Assembly (NCBI GenBank): GCA_018398805.1
Contig: JAGFBZ010003021.1
Location: 62,001 to 126,000, forward strand
Direction of reading: 5' to 3'
Length of the DNA stretch: 64,000 bases
DNA from: Hirundichthys speculiger
Lineage: Eukaryota > Chordata > Actinopteri > Beloniformes > Exocoetidae
Below are positions 29,741 to 48,872 of the stretch, piece after piece. The notes below the pieces were generated by a model. It saw only the letters and a program-made list of their open reading frames with translations. It was not told where the DNA came from and ran no database searches. Both the position numbers and the translations under genes were made by a program. Each line of letters begins with the position of its first letter. Position 1 is the stretch's first letter.

Positions 29741-29977
29741 TCCTGTTGTTATCTGTGGGGGACACACAAGAGACAGATTAATGTTCTGTATTAGGATAAT
29801 TACACCTCATCAAGCTAATCAGGTTGACTGTTAATGACTCGATGTGCTCAGGATCCTCCTGTTCACTTATCAAAGTCTAAGCCATTTAAACACAAAACTG
29901 CTCCACCACAACTACAACATTCATGGGCCTCATCGCAAACAACGATGAATCTACCTTCAAACAATTAGTGCGCTGGA

Positions 29978-30463
29978 ATGAGCACAACATCATCTAACCT
30001 TCTTCCCCTTGGCAATATTTTCCGTAGATATAACATAAATTTCCACTGCTATGTGGACGACACCCAGCTCTACCTCTCCAGTAAACCCACTCCCAACCTC
30101 CCACCCTCCTCCCCCACCGACTGCATCATAGAAATCAAATCCTGGTTCACATCAAATTTCCTCAAACTCAGCAGTGATAAAACTGAGGTTCTCCTCGTTG
30201 GTACTAAATCAACATTATCCAAAACTGACAGCTTTTCTCTCCCTATTGATTCCCTCCATCAGCTGCAACTGGTTCAGAACTCAGCTGCCCGGATCATCAC
30301 CAGAACCCCTTCCATCCACCACATCAGGTCATCTGCTGCAGCTACACTGGTTCCCATTAAACACCGCATCCAGTTTAAGATTCTCCTTCTAACATTCAAG
30401 GCCATCCATAACCCCGCCCCTCCATACCTGTCTGACCTCATCAGCACCAAAGCCTGTACCTGA
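29978..30463 (+). pseudogene. Rex1/Babar-like LINE reverse-transcriptase fragment
   Basis: A 161-codon open frame reads [19 protein letters not shown], then [20 protein letters not shown], then [20 protein letters not shown] and [24 protein letters not shown] is the reverse-transcriptase catalytic box, and the remainder is the thumb region. The 5' part and the tail are missing and the section between the two blocks is shortened. It lies upstream of YDJC exon 1 in opposite orientation and is a dead retroelement piece. Confidence 0.8.
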
Positions 30464-32055
30464 CAGCACCACAGCCTGTACCTGACAGCACCACAGCCTA
30501 TTCCCAGTCTATACTACATACTAGTACTCAGCAGTACTGGATTATTACCAATCTAGGACTTTACAGTTCTAGATTAGCTGAATTAGATTATTGTTTGGCC
30601 AAATTGTAACCATCATGAAAACAGTGATGTATATATTTTAAAAAAACACCCAAACACCTACTATTAATAACAACGTTAACAGATATTCAATCATTTTTTA
30701 AATAAGTATGATATCATTTCACCTCTGAATTTTTCAAATTTAGCCATTTATGTAAAAACAAATTCCTAACATCTATCGAAGTCAACATGAACAACTTTGG
30801 TTTAGACTGGGAGTGATAATCACAAGTGTCATCATGATCGATTTACCACATGATGGTTTACAGTCAGTCTGCCATGATACGAGTTTGACTTGATTTAGTT
30901 CAGGAGCTGGTGAGGATATGAGACCATATCATATGCTGACCAAACCCAGTTACTTCCATTCCTTCATTGTAACTAAATTCTAACTTGGGAAGTTAATTAC
31001 CCTTCTCATGAACACAAATGTGTGTATATGGACATCTTTCTTCTACTTTTACTGTCTCTGCCGCTGGAACACGGTGAATTTCCCTGCCGTGGGACTAATA
31101 AAGGAATATTTGATCTCATCTTATCTCTTCAGTAGTTAAATGAAAAAGGTCCTGATATTTTCATTTTTTTTAAATCAATATTACATTCATTATTAAATTG
31201 CAGTGATGTCGATCAATGGATCAATATTCATTTATGTGTGAACTACAGCTGCAGTAGATTTCATGAATTAAATAATTTCCCTGCCTTTTAGTGACGTCCC
31301 GTGGTGTAAACTTGTCAGATAACTCATAAGAGAGTAGAAAACTGTGTCTGTCTGCCTCAGCAGACAAACAAACAAACAAACCAGTCAGAGAAGCCAACAT
31401 GTCTGGTCCTCCTTTCATCACCACCAACTCAAGCAAACCTCTCATCCAACAACATAGTTTTGCCACAAGCCTCAGTCAGTAAATCTTCTGAACCACCTGA
31501 CTGATGCAAAACAAAAAAATGACTCCACAAATCCAAACAGGTAATTACATAAACGACTAGCATCCAGCCGCAGTTGCAGGTCTTTAAGTGATGCATGTAT
31601 CAGTCAGAAGAAACACAGCTAACCCACCAGCTCCAGAACCAGAGATAAGGCCTCTGCAAACACAGATGTGGAAGGACTGAGGTAGAAAAACCAAAGGCAA
31701 ACATTTACTTACCCTGCAGAACAGGGCGTTCCATACGTTACCTACAGCTGATGACCTCATCAGACCTCACCTTTATGTCCCAGGAGACCATCCTGACTGA
31801 CAGAGCACTTTCTCACTCACAAGGGAACGTCACCGTTTAAGTCGTCCAACTCTGTTTATTTACGTCACTCGTGCAAACTCTCAAGTAATGTGTGCACTGA
31901 GTTTATTTGGTGTAAAAGCGGCACTAGAACGGAAATGTGGCCCGTGCAGCAAGCTGTTTCTGCCGGCTGCTGCGTAACACTGTGGAAAACAGTGGATATA
32001 TGAGATCAACGTGACAATTCTGACAAACAAAAAACCTCCTTGCAGTTCAGACCAG
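30464..32055. other. Spacer with a LINE tail
   Basis: About 30440-30500 has a short CAGCACCACAGCCTGTACCT-type tandem repeat. 31071-31130 carries GGTGAATTTCCCTGCCGTGG, then GACTAATAAAGGAATATTTG, a common fish LINE 3' tail. No exon was found in the rest. Confidence 0.5.
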
Positions 32056-33269
32056 AGGGGTGAAACTACGAAGCCAGTTCGACACAGCCAGGCTTTCTTT
32101 GGGTGAGCTGGCTTAACAAACCTGAAACTCTCCATCAGAGATAACCGGTACCACGACGGTGGTTATCAACTATCTTTGTTAACCGCGGCTTTCTGCTTTC
32201 TGCTCTGTGCGCATTCACATAAAAGGGGACGTTTGACGCGTCATTTGACGTCTATTCCGGATAAAATAGATAGATGGCGGTCCGTATATTTCAGTCAGGA
32301 GGAGCAGGTTTTAATAATGCAGGGCTATGAGGATTTCAGAGAAATCTTTACGGCCAAAAGCAACACTGTAGGTGCGAATAAAGCCAGAGAGGAGTGCTGG
32401 CAAAAAATTGCAGATCGTGTAAATTCGTAAGTTATATTTATTTCACCACTTAATGCACCTTAATTAATCTCCCTCCCTCTTTTAGAGCGCTTAAACTTTA
32501 AACTTAATGCAGCAGATTTAAACATTATGTAGGTCTGACTGTCCCATTATGAATGATAAATGAAAATCACTTTAATTTTTTGCTAAATCTATGTGAAATT
32601 AATTTAAGATTTAATATTATCTGTGATACCAATATACACTCACCGGCCACTTTAATAGGTACCCTATCACCCTGGGGAATCTATGAATTATATTACAACA
32701 TTTCACATGAAATTCCACGTCACACTGATTATCAATATAATGGACTATTAATTTATGTTACCTGATTTAGTAAAACGCTTCTTTTATTTGAAGCGTGGGC
32801 AGATGGCCAGGGAATACTACAAACATATTCAGCAGTTCAGTAAGAGCAAGTACAACCTTTATTCCAGTATTCTGGCTCAGATTTTCTGCATCACCAACTG
32901 AATGCATGTAGGTTCCCGCGGCAAAGAAACGCAAAGAAACGCACACCGTTTGCGCTACTGTGAGTGCACGGCTGCGTTTGGTGGTGCTGCCAATATATGG
33001 CTCTAGCAGATTACAAATGTAACGTATTCCCTCAGCTGGAAATCTCTAGCGTTCATAGAGAATATGGTCATGGGAAGCCAGCGGATCAGTCCGGTCTCTG
33101 AATACTCTCCCTTTATTGCACAATCCTGGTGCTAAAGTCAACGGGATTGGGTGAAAGTGAAAGGGTGGCGCTTGTTTAGAGCCGATTTGAGCCTAAACTC
33201 AACTTGCAGAGTAAGTTACCATGGTGATCTAGCCAGGTTAAAAGAGAGCCACCTTCGTAGTACACCCCT
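32056..33269. mobile_element. PIF/Harbinger-like element with CAG target duplication
   Basis: The left AGGGGTGAAACTACGAAGCC pairs with the right CTTCGTAGTACACCCCT. A CAG triplet flanks both sides (32053-32055 and 33270-33272). Three-base duplications of this kind fit PIF/Harbinger. The element carries a Myb/SANT-like exon but no DDE transposase. A stray terminus reading ACACTCACCGGCCACTTTAA near 32637 belongs to another widespread fish element. Confidence 0.72.
32275..32429 (+). pseudogene. Myb/SANT-like DNA-binding protein exon of the Harbinger-like element
   Basis: Reads YFSQEEQVLIMQGYEDFREI, then FTAKSNTVGANKAREECWQK and IADRVN, before a good splice donor (AATTC|GTAAGT). This is the Myb/SANT-like domain carried by the accessory protein of Harbinger transposons and by NAIF1-like genes. 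The probable start codon at 32275 is one base out of frame with the domain, and no following exon was recognised, so it is likely dead. Confidence 0.6.
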
Positions 33270-33689
33270 CAGGTGATATTAAGGGGTGGAGTCAACCAGT
33301 CAACAGTAATATCGCTTTGCAGGAGATGTAATCAATTGATTGTGATCGAAAGGTGAGCAGAGATATAAACGTAAGGAAACTGGATAATTCTCCTCTTATC
33401 TGGGTCACAGTATCCTGAATGCCTCACTGAATTACTTTTTTTTCCTAACTTAGGAGTTATTACTGAAATGAAATGAAAAATACGTTATTAATCCCAGAAG
33501 GGAAATTCAACATTGTAGTAGGTTTTTTTTTTCAACAATAAATGACAACAATAATAATCAACAGCAATAATAATCAATTAGGATGTGTTGTTGTGGATGA
33601 TCTTCTGGATCTTTCTGTCTTGAAACATGATTGAACACAAGTGACCAATTCTAATTCTAACAACTCTACAAACACATGTCCCGACAGAA
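33270..33689. other. Spacer with minus-oriented LINE tail
   Basis: 33465-33520 carries AATACGTTATTAATCCCAGA then AGGGAAATTCAA, the reverse of a fish LINE 3' tail. The rest is AT-rich without a supported feature. Confidence 0.5.
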
Positions 33690-33890
33690 GAGCCAGCTCG
33701 TCAGGAGATTCAGCAGTCCGCCTGCAACTCAGAGATAAGGGACATGCTTTAGAGGATAATCATGTCCACATTAGGGACAGAGAAGACAGATGGTTTGAGA
33801 GAGGAATAAAACCATCTCCATCTATGTCAAATAGGGAAACCACCACTAAACAGAGGAGGCCTTGTGCTGTTAAAACTTTAAAGAAATGAT
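33690..33890 (+). pseudogene. Penelope-like element fragment
   Basis: One frame reads AVRLQLRDKGHALEDNHVHI RDREDRWFERGIK. The pattern H/L-K-D-K-GH-x-x-EDxxVxIxDREDRWFERGxKE occurs near the C-terminus of fish Penelope-like retroelement proteins, after the GIY-YIG endonuclease. The expected LNRGGGLRHxLSPxYN continuation is decayed. Only this tail survives. Confidence 0.6.
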
Positions 33891-34488
33891 CAATAAAATA
33901 ATAATAAAACCTTAAAGTGGATCCTGACTGATGTGCTCACCCTGTCTTTTCCCTTTCAGACAGCGAGTGAATTTGTTGACTGATCAATCCCAAAGTGGAG
34001 AGCGTTGCATTAATCTCGTTGACGGGTTATAAAGGCATAAATAACTCTCTTCAAGTCTTTAGGAGGAAGGTGGGCCTCACCTCACGCAAGAGCTGGAGAT
34101 GAAAAAAGAAAAAGTTCCCTGAGTTTTACAACTTCATTCATGTCCCAGAACAACTTCTGGACTAACAACCCTCAGAAGTGATGGGAGGGTCTCTGATCCA
34201 ACCTCCACGCCATCTCTTCTGAACTGAGGAAGACTTCTGGATGAAAGTGGTGCCCTGATTCAAGCCTTTCAGGATTATGATGATGACTGAGAGTCTACAG
34301 CAGCTCACAGTTACGCTTCCCTCAAAGCAACACTCAAGTGGTTTCCTTAAAACCCAACCGAACATTTGATCAAACAAAAAAATTATTTCACAATGCCCCC
34401 CATCTATGAGGAACAGTATCTCCATCACTGCTCATTTCACCAGCTGAAACTTGAAATCAGCCTCTTATATAAAAGCTGAGCTGCTGCT
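33891..34488. other. Spacer before the minisatellite
   Basis: 34225-34245 (GGAAGACTTCTGGATGAAAG) resembles the tail that follows Penelope-like elements. A canonical TATATAAAAG lies at about 34466-34475, some 15-20 bp before the array begins. No exon was seen. Confidence 0.45.
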
Positions 34489-37400
34489 CACTTCCTGGGG
34501 GTGGAACCGGTTGATGGGTGGGTGCTGGTTCCAGTCCCCCACCCTCACTTCCTGGGGGTGGAACCGGTTGATGGGTGGATGCTGGTTCCAGTCCCCCACC
34601 CTCACTTCCTGGGGGTGGAACCAGTTGATGGGTGGGTGCTGGTTCCAGTCCCCCACCCTCACTTCCTGGGGGTGGAACCTGTTGATGGGTGGATGCTGGT
34701 TCCAATCCCCCACCCTCACTTCCTGGGGGTGGAACCTGTTAATGGGTGGGTGCTGGTTCCAGTCCCCCACCCTCACTTCCTGGGGGTGGAACCTGTTGAT
34801 GGGTGGGTGCTGGTTCCAGTCCCCCACCCTCACTTCCTGGGGGTGGAACCTGTTGATGGGTGGGTGCTGGTTCCAGTCCCCCACCCTCACTTCCTGGGGG
34901 TGGAACCTGTTGATGGGTGGTGCTGGTTCCAGTCCCCCACCCTCACTTCCTGGGGTGGAACCTGTTGATGGGTGGGTGCTGGTTCCAGTCCCCCACCCTC
35001 ACTTCCTGGGGGTGGACCCTGTTGATGGGTGGATGCTGGTTCCAGTCCCCCACCCTCACTTCCTGGGGGTGGAACCTGTTGATGGGTGGGTGCTGGTTCC
35101 AGTCCCCCACCCTCACTTCCTGGGGTGGAACCTGTTGATGGGTGGGTGCTGGTTCCAGTCCCCCACCCTCACTTCCTGGGGGTGGAACCTGTTGATGGGT
35201 GGGTGCTGGTTCCAGTCCCCCACCCTCACTTCCTGGAGGTGGAACCTGTTGATGGGTGGATGCTGGTTCCAGTCCCAGCTGGCAGCTGGACGGCCCCCAC
35301 CCTCACTTCCTGGGGGTGGAACCTGTTGATGGGTGGATGCTGGTTCCAGTCCCCCACCCTCACTTCCTGGGGGTGGAACCTGTTGATCGGTGGGTGCTGG
35401 TTCCAGTCCCCCACCCTCACTTCCTGAGGGTGGAACCTGTTGATGGGTGAGTGCTGGTTCCAGTCCCCCACCCTCACTTCCTGAGGGTGGAACCTGTTGA
35501 TGGGTGGATGCTGGTTCCAGTCCCCCACCCTCACTTCCTGGGGGTGGAACCTGTTGATGGGTGGATGCTGGTTCCAGTCCCAGCTGGCAGCTGGACGGCC
35601 CCCACCCTCACTTCCTGGGGGTGGAACCTGTTGATGGGTGGATGCTGGTTCCAGTCCCCCACCCTCACTTCCTGGGGGTGGAACCTGTTGATGGGTGGAT
35701 GCTGGTTCCAGTCCCCCACCCTCACTTCCTGAGGGTGGAACCTGTTGATGGGTGGATGCTGGTTCCAGTCCCAGCTGGCAGCTGGACGGCCCCCACCCTC
35801 ACTTCCTGGGGGTGGAACCTGTTGATGGGTGGATGCTGGTTCCAGTCCCCCACCCTGACTTCCTGGGGGTGGAACCTGGTGATGGGTGGACGCTGGTTCC
35901 AGTCCCCCACCCTCACTTCCTGGGGGTGGAACCGGTTGATGGGTGGACGCTGGTTCCAGTCCCCCACCCTCACTTCCTGGGGGTGGAACCTGTTGATGGG
36001 TGGACGCTGGTTCCAGTCCCCCACCCTCACTTCCTGGGGGTGGAACCTGTTGATGGGTGGGCGCTGGTTCCAGTCCCCCACCCTCATTTCCTGGGGGTGG
36101 AACCTGTTGATGGGTGGATGCTGGTTCCAGTCCCCCACCCTCACTTCCTGGGGACGGAACCTGTTGATGGGTGGATGCTGGTTCCAGTCCCCCCCCCTCA
36201 CTTCCTGGGGGTGGAACCGGTTGATGGGTGGATGCTGGTTCCAGTCCCCCCACCCTCACTTCCTGGGGGTGGAACCGGTTGATGGGTGGATGCTGGTTCC
36301 AGTCCCCCACCCTCACTTCCTGGGGGTGGAACCTGTTGATGGGTGGGTGCTGGTTCCAGTCCCCCACCCTCACTTCCTGGGGGTTGAACCGGTTGATGGG
36401 TGGACGCTGGTTCCAGTCCCCCACCCTCACTTCCTGGGGGTGGAACCTGTTGATGGGTGGACGCTGGTTCCAGTCCCCCACCCTCACTTCCTGGGGGTGG
36501 AACCTGTTGATGGGTGGACGCTGGTTCCAGTTCCCCACCCTCACTTCCTGGGGGTGGAACCTGTTGATGGGTGGATGCTGGTTCCAGTCCCCCCACCCTC
36601 ACTTCCTGGGGGTGGAACCGGTTGATGGGTGGGTGCTGGTTCCAGTCCCCCCCCCTCACTTCCTGGGGGTGGAACCTGTTGATGGGTGGGTGCTGGTTCC
36701 AGTCCCCCACCCTCACTTCCTGGGGGTGGAACCTGTTGATGGGTGGGTGCTGGTTCCAGTCCCCCACCCTCACTTCCTGGGGGTGGAACCTGTTGATGGG
36801 TGGATGCTGGTTCCAGTTCCCCACCCTCACTTCCTGCGGGTGGAACCTGTTGATGGGTGGATGCTGGTTCCAGTCCCCCACCCTCACTTCCTGGGGGTGG
36901 AACCTGTTGATGGGTGGGTGCTGGTTCCAGTCCCCCACCCTCACTTCCTGGGGGTGGAACCTGTTGATGGGTAGGTGCTGGTTCCAGTCCCTCACCCTCA
37001 CTTCCTGGGGGTGGAACCTGTTGATAGGTGGGTGCTGGTTCCAGTCCCCCACCCTCACTTCCTGGGGGTGGAACCTGTTGATGGGTGGATGCTGGTTCCA
37101 GTCCCCCACCCTCACTTCCTGGGGGTGGAACCTGTTGATGGGTGGATGCTGGTTCCAGTCCCCCCACCCTCACTTCCTGGGGGAGGAACCGGTTGATGGG
37201 TGGATGCTGGTTCCAGTCCCCCCCCCTCACTTCCTGGGGGTGGAACCGGTTGATGGGTGGATGCTGGTTCCAGTCCCCCCACCCTCACTTCCTGGAGGTG
37301 GAACCGGTTGATGGGTGGATGCTGGTTCTAGTCCCCCACCCTCACTTCCTGGAGGTGGAACCGGTTGATGGGTGGATGCTGGTTCTAGTCCCCCACCCTC

Positions 37401-38042
37401 ACTTCCTGGGGGTGGAACCTGTTGATGGGTGGATGCTGGTTCCAGTCCCAGCTGGCAGCTGGACGGCCCCCACCCTCACTTCCTGGGGGTGGAACCTGTT
37501 GATGGGTGGATGCTGGTTCCAGTCCCCCACCCTCACTTCCTGGGGGTGGAACCTGTTGATGGGTGGGTGCTGGTTCCAGTCCCCCACCCTCACTTCCTGG
37601 GGGTGGAACCTGTTGATGGGTAGGTGCTGGTTCCAGTCCCCCACCCTCACTTCCTGGGGGTGGAACCTGTTGATAGGTGGGTGCTGGTTCCAGTCCCCCA
37701 CCCTCACTTCCTGGGGGTGGAACCTGTTGATGGGTGGATGCTGGTTCCAGTCCCCCACCCTCACTTCCTGGGGGTGGAACCTGTTGATGGGTGGATGCTG
37801 GTTCCAGTCCCCCACCCTCACTTCCTGGGGGTGGAACCTGTTGATGGGTGGGTGCTGGTTCCAGTCCCCCACCCTCACTTCCTGGGGGTGGACCCTGTTG
37901 ATGGGTGGGTGCTGGTTCCAGTCCCCCACCCTCACTTCCTGGGGGTGGACCCTGTTGATGGGTGGATGCTGGTTCCAGTACCCCACCCTCACTTCCTGGG
38001 GGTGGAACCTGTTGATGGGTGGGTGCTGGTTCCAGTCCCAGC
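34489..38042. repeat. Minisatellite, 57-bp unit, about 61 copies
   Basis: The unit reads CACTTCCTGGGGGTGGAACC, then TGTTGATGGGTGGATGCTGG, then TTCCAGTCCCCCACCCT. Variants include G or A or AC at the GGGTGG(A/G)TGCTGG site, CC(G/T)GTTGATG, and one-base C or G gains and losses. Four units carry the same 20-bp insertion beginning AGCTGGCAGCTGGACGG, at about 35277, 35581, 35772 and 37449. Because 57 is a multiple of three, two frames on each strand stay open for hundreds of codons. These are artefacts of the array. One strand is G-rich with closely spaced GGGGG, GGG and GGG runs. Confidence 0.98.
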
Positions 38043-38199
38043 CTGATTGTGGATGTGGAAAAACCCTGACACGGACTGAAAACTGAACCAGATCATTATC
38101 TGATCGCTTTGATGGTGCTCACAAACAGTCCTGCTGTGTAACGCACACGCACACGCACAGCCTGCCGCCACGCCTCAGCTCCTGGGAACTTCACATCTG

Positions 38200-38650
38200 G
38201 AATCACTTTTATAAAAAACAATGAGAACCACAACTTTCTGCCGCTCGCGTCCTCGTGTCGGACGCGGAACCGGATCCCGACAGTTGCTGGAGATGACTGA
38301 ACATCTGTCTTAAAGCCGGTGAGCTGTCAGGGCTGACACTGTGACTCAGCATACCTGTCATACAGGTAAGCGTCACGTAAGAACGCGGATCGGAGCCGAA
38401 CAGCGGCATCTCAGAAGAGTCGGGCTGAAGGACGGAACGCAGGTTTCATCAGACCTGAACACTGAGCTGACCACGAGCGGGTCGGAGACACGTGACAGCG
38501 AGAAGACCTCACACTCACCCATCCAGTCACACGCGCGCCTCCGTTCCTGTCCGCGGGTCCAGGTCCACACAGAGGTAACAAGAACGGAACCGAGGCGCCT
38601 GCCGCTCCGCTGCAAGATGGCGCAGACCGGACCGGAACAAGACACCCCCT
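38200..38650. promoter_or_regulatory. CpG-rich block, candidate promoter (perhaps of YDJC)
   Basis: Dense CpG and no TATA. AAGATGGCGCAG (YY1-type motif) lies near 38615, and CCCCCTGCTGG, resembling part of a CTCF site, near 38645. Possible splice donors exist on both strands: GATGG|GTGAGT on the minus strand ending at 38519, and CATACAG|GTAAGC on the plus strand at 38366. The nearest minus-strand gene downstream is YDJC, 8.8 kb away, so a noncoding YDJC first exon is possible. If so, the minisatellite would lie in its first intron. This is inference. Confidence 0.4.
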
Positions 38651-38854
38651 GCTGGAGACAGCAGAAAGTACACCTTTCAGGGGGGGGGTGCATTACGTGA
38701 ATAATCCAGATTACACACCTGCTGGTGGAGGAGGGAGGTGGAGAGGGAGAGAGAGAGAGAGGCTAGAGTAAAATAAAAAGACAAAATATTACATCCAAAT
38801 ATTAAAGCTACGTATGAAACTGATGATCATGAGCAGCTGTGTGACCTGATTTGT

Positions 38855-39104
38855 CGATCACACACCTGATCACACACCTGATCACACACCTGATCACACA
38901 CCTGATCAGACACCTGATCACACACCTGATCACACACCTGATCGTACACCTGATCACACACCTGATCACACACCTGATCGTACACCTGATCACACACCTG
39001 ATCACACACCTGATCGCACACCTGATCATACACCTGATCGCACACCTGATCACACACCTGATCATACACCTGATCACACACCTGATCACACGCCTGATCA
39101 CCAG
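38855..39104. repeat. 12-bp tandem array, about 20 copies
   Basis: Unit GATCACACACCT, with variants GATCGTACACCT, GATCATACACCT, GATCGCACACCT and GATCAGACACCT. Because 12 is a multiple of three, both strands stay open (repeating CDQV and THLI). A (GA)n tract lies just before it at about 38733-38760. Confidence 0.97.
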
Positions 39105-40582
39105 ATCGAAGGAATAGGATCCAACAAGCATGTGGATGGCTTTGAGTCGGCTACAACTGAATACACAAATATCAACGGGAGAGAAGTTGTCTCAGTAATA
39201 ACGAGTTAATACAGCTGATTCCAACGTTGCTGTGCTGTCTTATGTGATCCCCACAGTTGGTAGATGATACATTCGGTCTCTAATATTTGACGTTTCTTAA
39301 TAAAAAAAAAAAGTTTAAAAAATTGAGTAAAATGTGATGGAATGCATGCTCTATGAAGCTATGACTCTGTAATTTGAGGTCATTCTTATTTACTCAAATT
39401 AACAATTAATAATTTTTCCTAGCTTTAGGGCTTTTCTTAAAATATACATTACCTGACTATATTTCCAAGCTAAACAGGATTGTTTTAAATGAGTATAGCA
39501 CCAATCTTTCCAGCTTTCTACATTTCTCTTTAAGACTTCACATCTCTGCATTATAGAGAGTACAAACCTTCTAGGATTAATGAAAGCTTCACACCTGCCC
39601 TCCTCTATACAGGTGTGATGAGGAAACAGCACTGATGAACTACTGAAGGAACTTCACGCATGATTCGTTTTACATTTTCAGTTACAGGTGTTACACAAAA
39701 TTTGTGCACACAGCTCAGACTTTGTACAACTTCCAGTAAAGTTTACGTATGCAGATGTAGATGTCTGCAGCAGAAGTGATGCAGGCAGAAGATCACACAA
39801 GTTCATGCGTAGCACTTTGAGATTATTCAGTCAGAAACATCACAATATTTTATTTTAATTTGATTAGAGAAACAAGGCAAAAAAAAAAAGGGGGGGGGGA
39901 TAATCACATGACACCTGCTATCAGCTGATTGGCTGTCCATCAGGGAGGTTTCTGATCCAGACTGTTTACTGACGATGGAGATGGGCGTTTCCATGGTTTC
40001 CACTCAGCAGGAGAGCACATGGACTGTGTTTTCAGTAAATTCCAGGTGTTTTCAGACCACCTGCCCTCTCTCATGCTCTGTGGTCGTCGATCATCAGAAG
40101 TGACAGAACGTCTTCATTCCTCTCACATAATCACGTTCTGGTCAGCTGTTGTTCACCTCTTCATTCTGATCAGGATGAGTTATCCGTCACAACGTTCACA
40201 TCACCTGTTGTAAAGCCGGGACCCACCTGTAATAAGAGTTACACTCCCCTCTGTCCAGAGCTGCTTCCAGAAGGGAGGAGGCTCTACAGACAGGATGAAC
40301 CCTGCAGACCTACACATCTTCTGTGACTTCACACCATTTTGGGTTCATTGAAATCATGTGATGAAACCGTAACTGCATTTAAACATGTTGCAATATCTCC
40401 GAGGTTTCTTAAATTTGAACGCTTTAAGAATATGTTTGCACCACTGAGAGCAGGTGACATGGACCACTGAACAAAGCTCTTATGTCACAACACATGAGTC
40501 CTCCTGACAAACATCTGTAAAAGCAAAGTGATTACAGCGGAGGTTTCCTGCTCCACAGATGTGCTCCTGCAGAGCTCAGGTT
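39105..40582. other. Spacer downstream of AK6
   Basis: No exon recognised. It holds a purine tract at about 39878-39899. Part of this stretch is presumably AK6 3' UTR next to 40583. Confidence 0.45.
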
Positions 40583-48226
<7,644 letters not shown>

Positions 48227-48550
48227 CCTCACCGCGTGCTCATTTCAGACATGCGCACTGCTGACGTCCACCTGAAACACAGGAAAGCTCGGTCACTCCG
48301 GCCCGTTCCTCCAAACACACTCGTTCAATCTTGGACAAACAAGTGACAAGAAACAAACCCATAAAACAAAAATCGAAATGGTAGTGAACAAACTCCCAAT
48401 AGCGTCCACGCGTTGCCGTCGGTTAGAGCTTTGCGTCAGTTTTACGACAGTGGATGACGTGTTGACGTCATGCCTCCATAGTGGGAAGGTATTAGTGAGC
48501 GTTGTCATGGTGAATTCACGTAAACAAACGTCTAAGTGTTTCTCCAATTA
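48227..48550. promoter_or_regulatory. AK6 promoter region with CRE-type site
   Basis: The sequence immediately upstream of the AK6 start is moderately CpG-rich, has no TATA box, and holds a perfect palindromic TGACGTCA at 48463-48470 with a half site TGACGT at 48454-48459. In human this promoter region is close to that of RAD17, so a shared bidirectional promoter is conceivable. No RAD17 first exon was recognised beside it. Confidence 0.5.
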
Positions 48551-48870
48551 AGTGTGAGCCCTAGAGACCTATTTTTTTAAAACTGATAAATAATTAGATA
48601 TTAATATTATCGTTTTTTATTTGCTTTAGACTGCCAGTTGAAATCTGATTCTCAGTTACCATCTCCAACCTCCATCACTTCTAACCAAAACTGTTCATGA
48701 TGACCTCACGAGATGATATGCATTTCTAAATGTGAAAAATCTGGAAGAATTCTACGGTGAAGTGATATTATACTTCATCATAACATTAATGAGAAAGGAA
48801 CATGAAAAAATGTGAACAATGTTATTATGATTATGATTATCATTATTGTTGTTGTATAATGAACTTTACT
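48551..48870. other. Spacer, nothing recognised
   Basis: AT-rich sequence with ATTATTGTTGTTG-type simple words and no supported feature. Confidence 0.4.
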
Positions 48871-48872
48871 GT

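Noticed and set aside
34489..38042. CRISPR-like array
   Set aside because: Units are contiguous with no unique spacers, there are no cas genes, and the DNA is clearly eukaryotic. It is a minisatellite.
34451..38086. Proteins of 140-354 residues with 19-residue repeats on both strands
   Set aside because: They follow from a 57-bp tandem unit that is a multiple of three. Two frames per strand are open at once, and frames switch at every one-base indel, so there is no sign of coding selection.
38643..38658. CTCF binding site
   Set aside because: CACCCCCTGCTGG resembles the core motif but lacks flanking matches. One motif-level resemblance is not enough to call a site.
38808..39131. Repeat proteins (CDQV or THLI repeats)
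   Set aside because: Products of the 12-bp tandem array, open in several frames on both strands.
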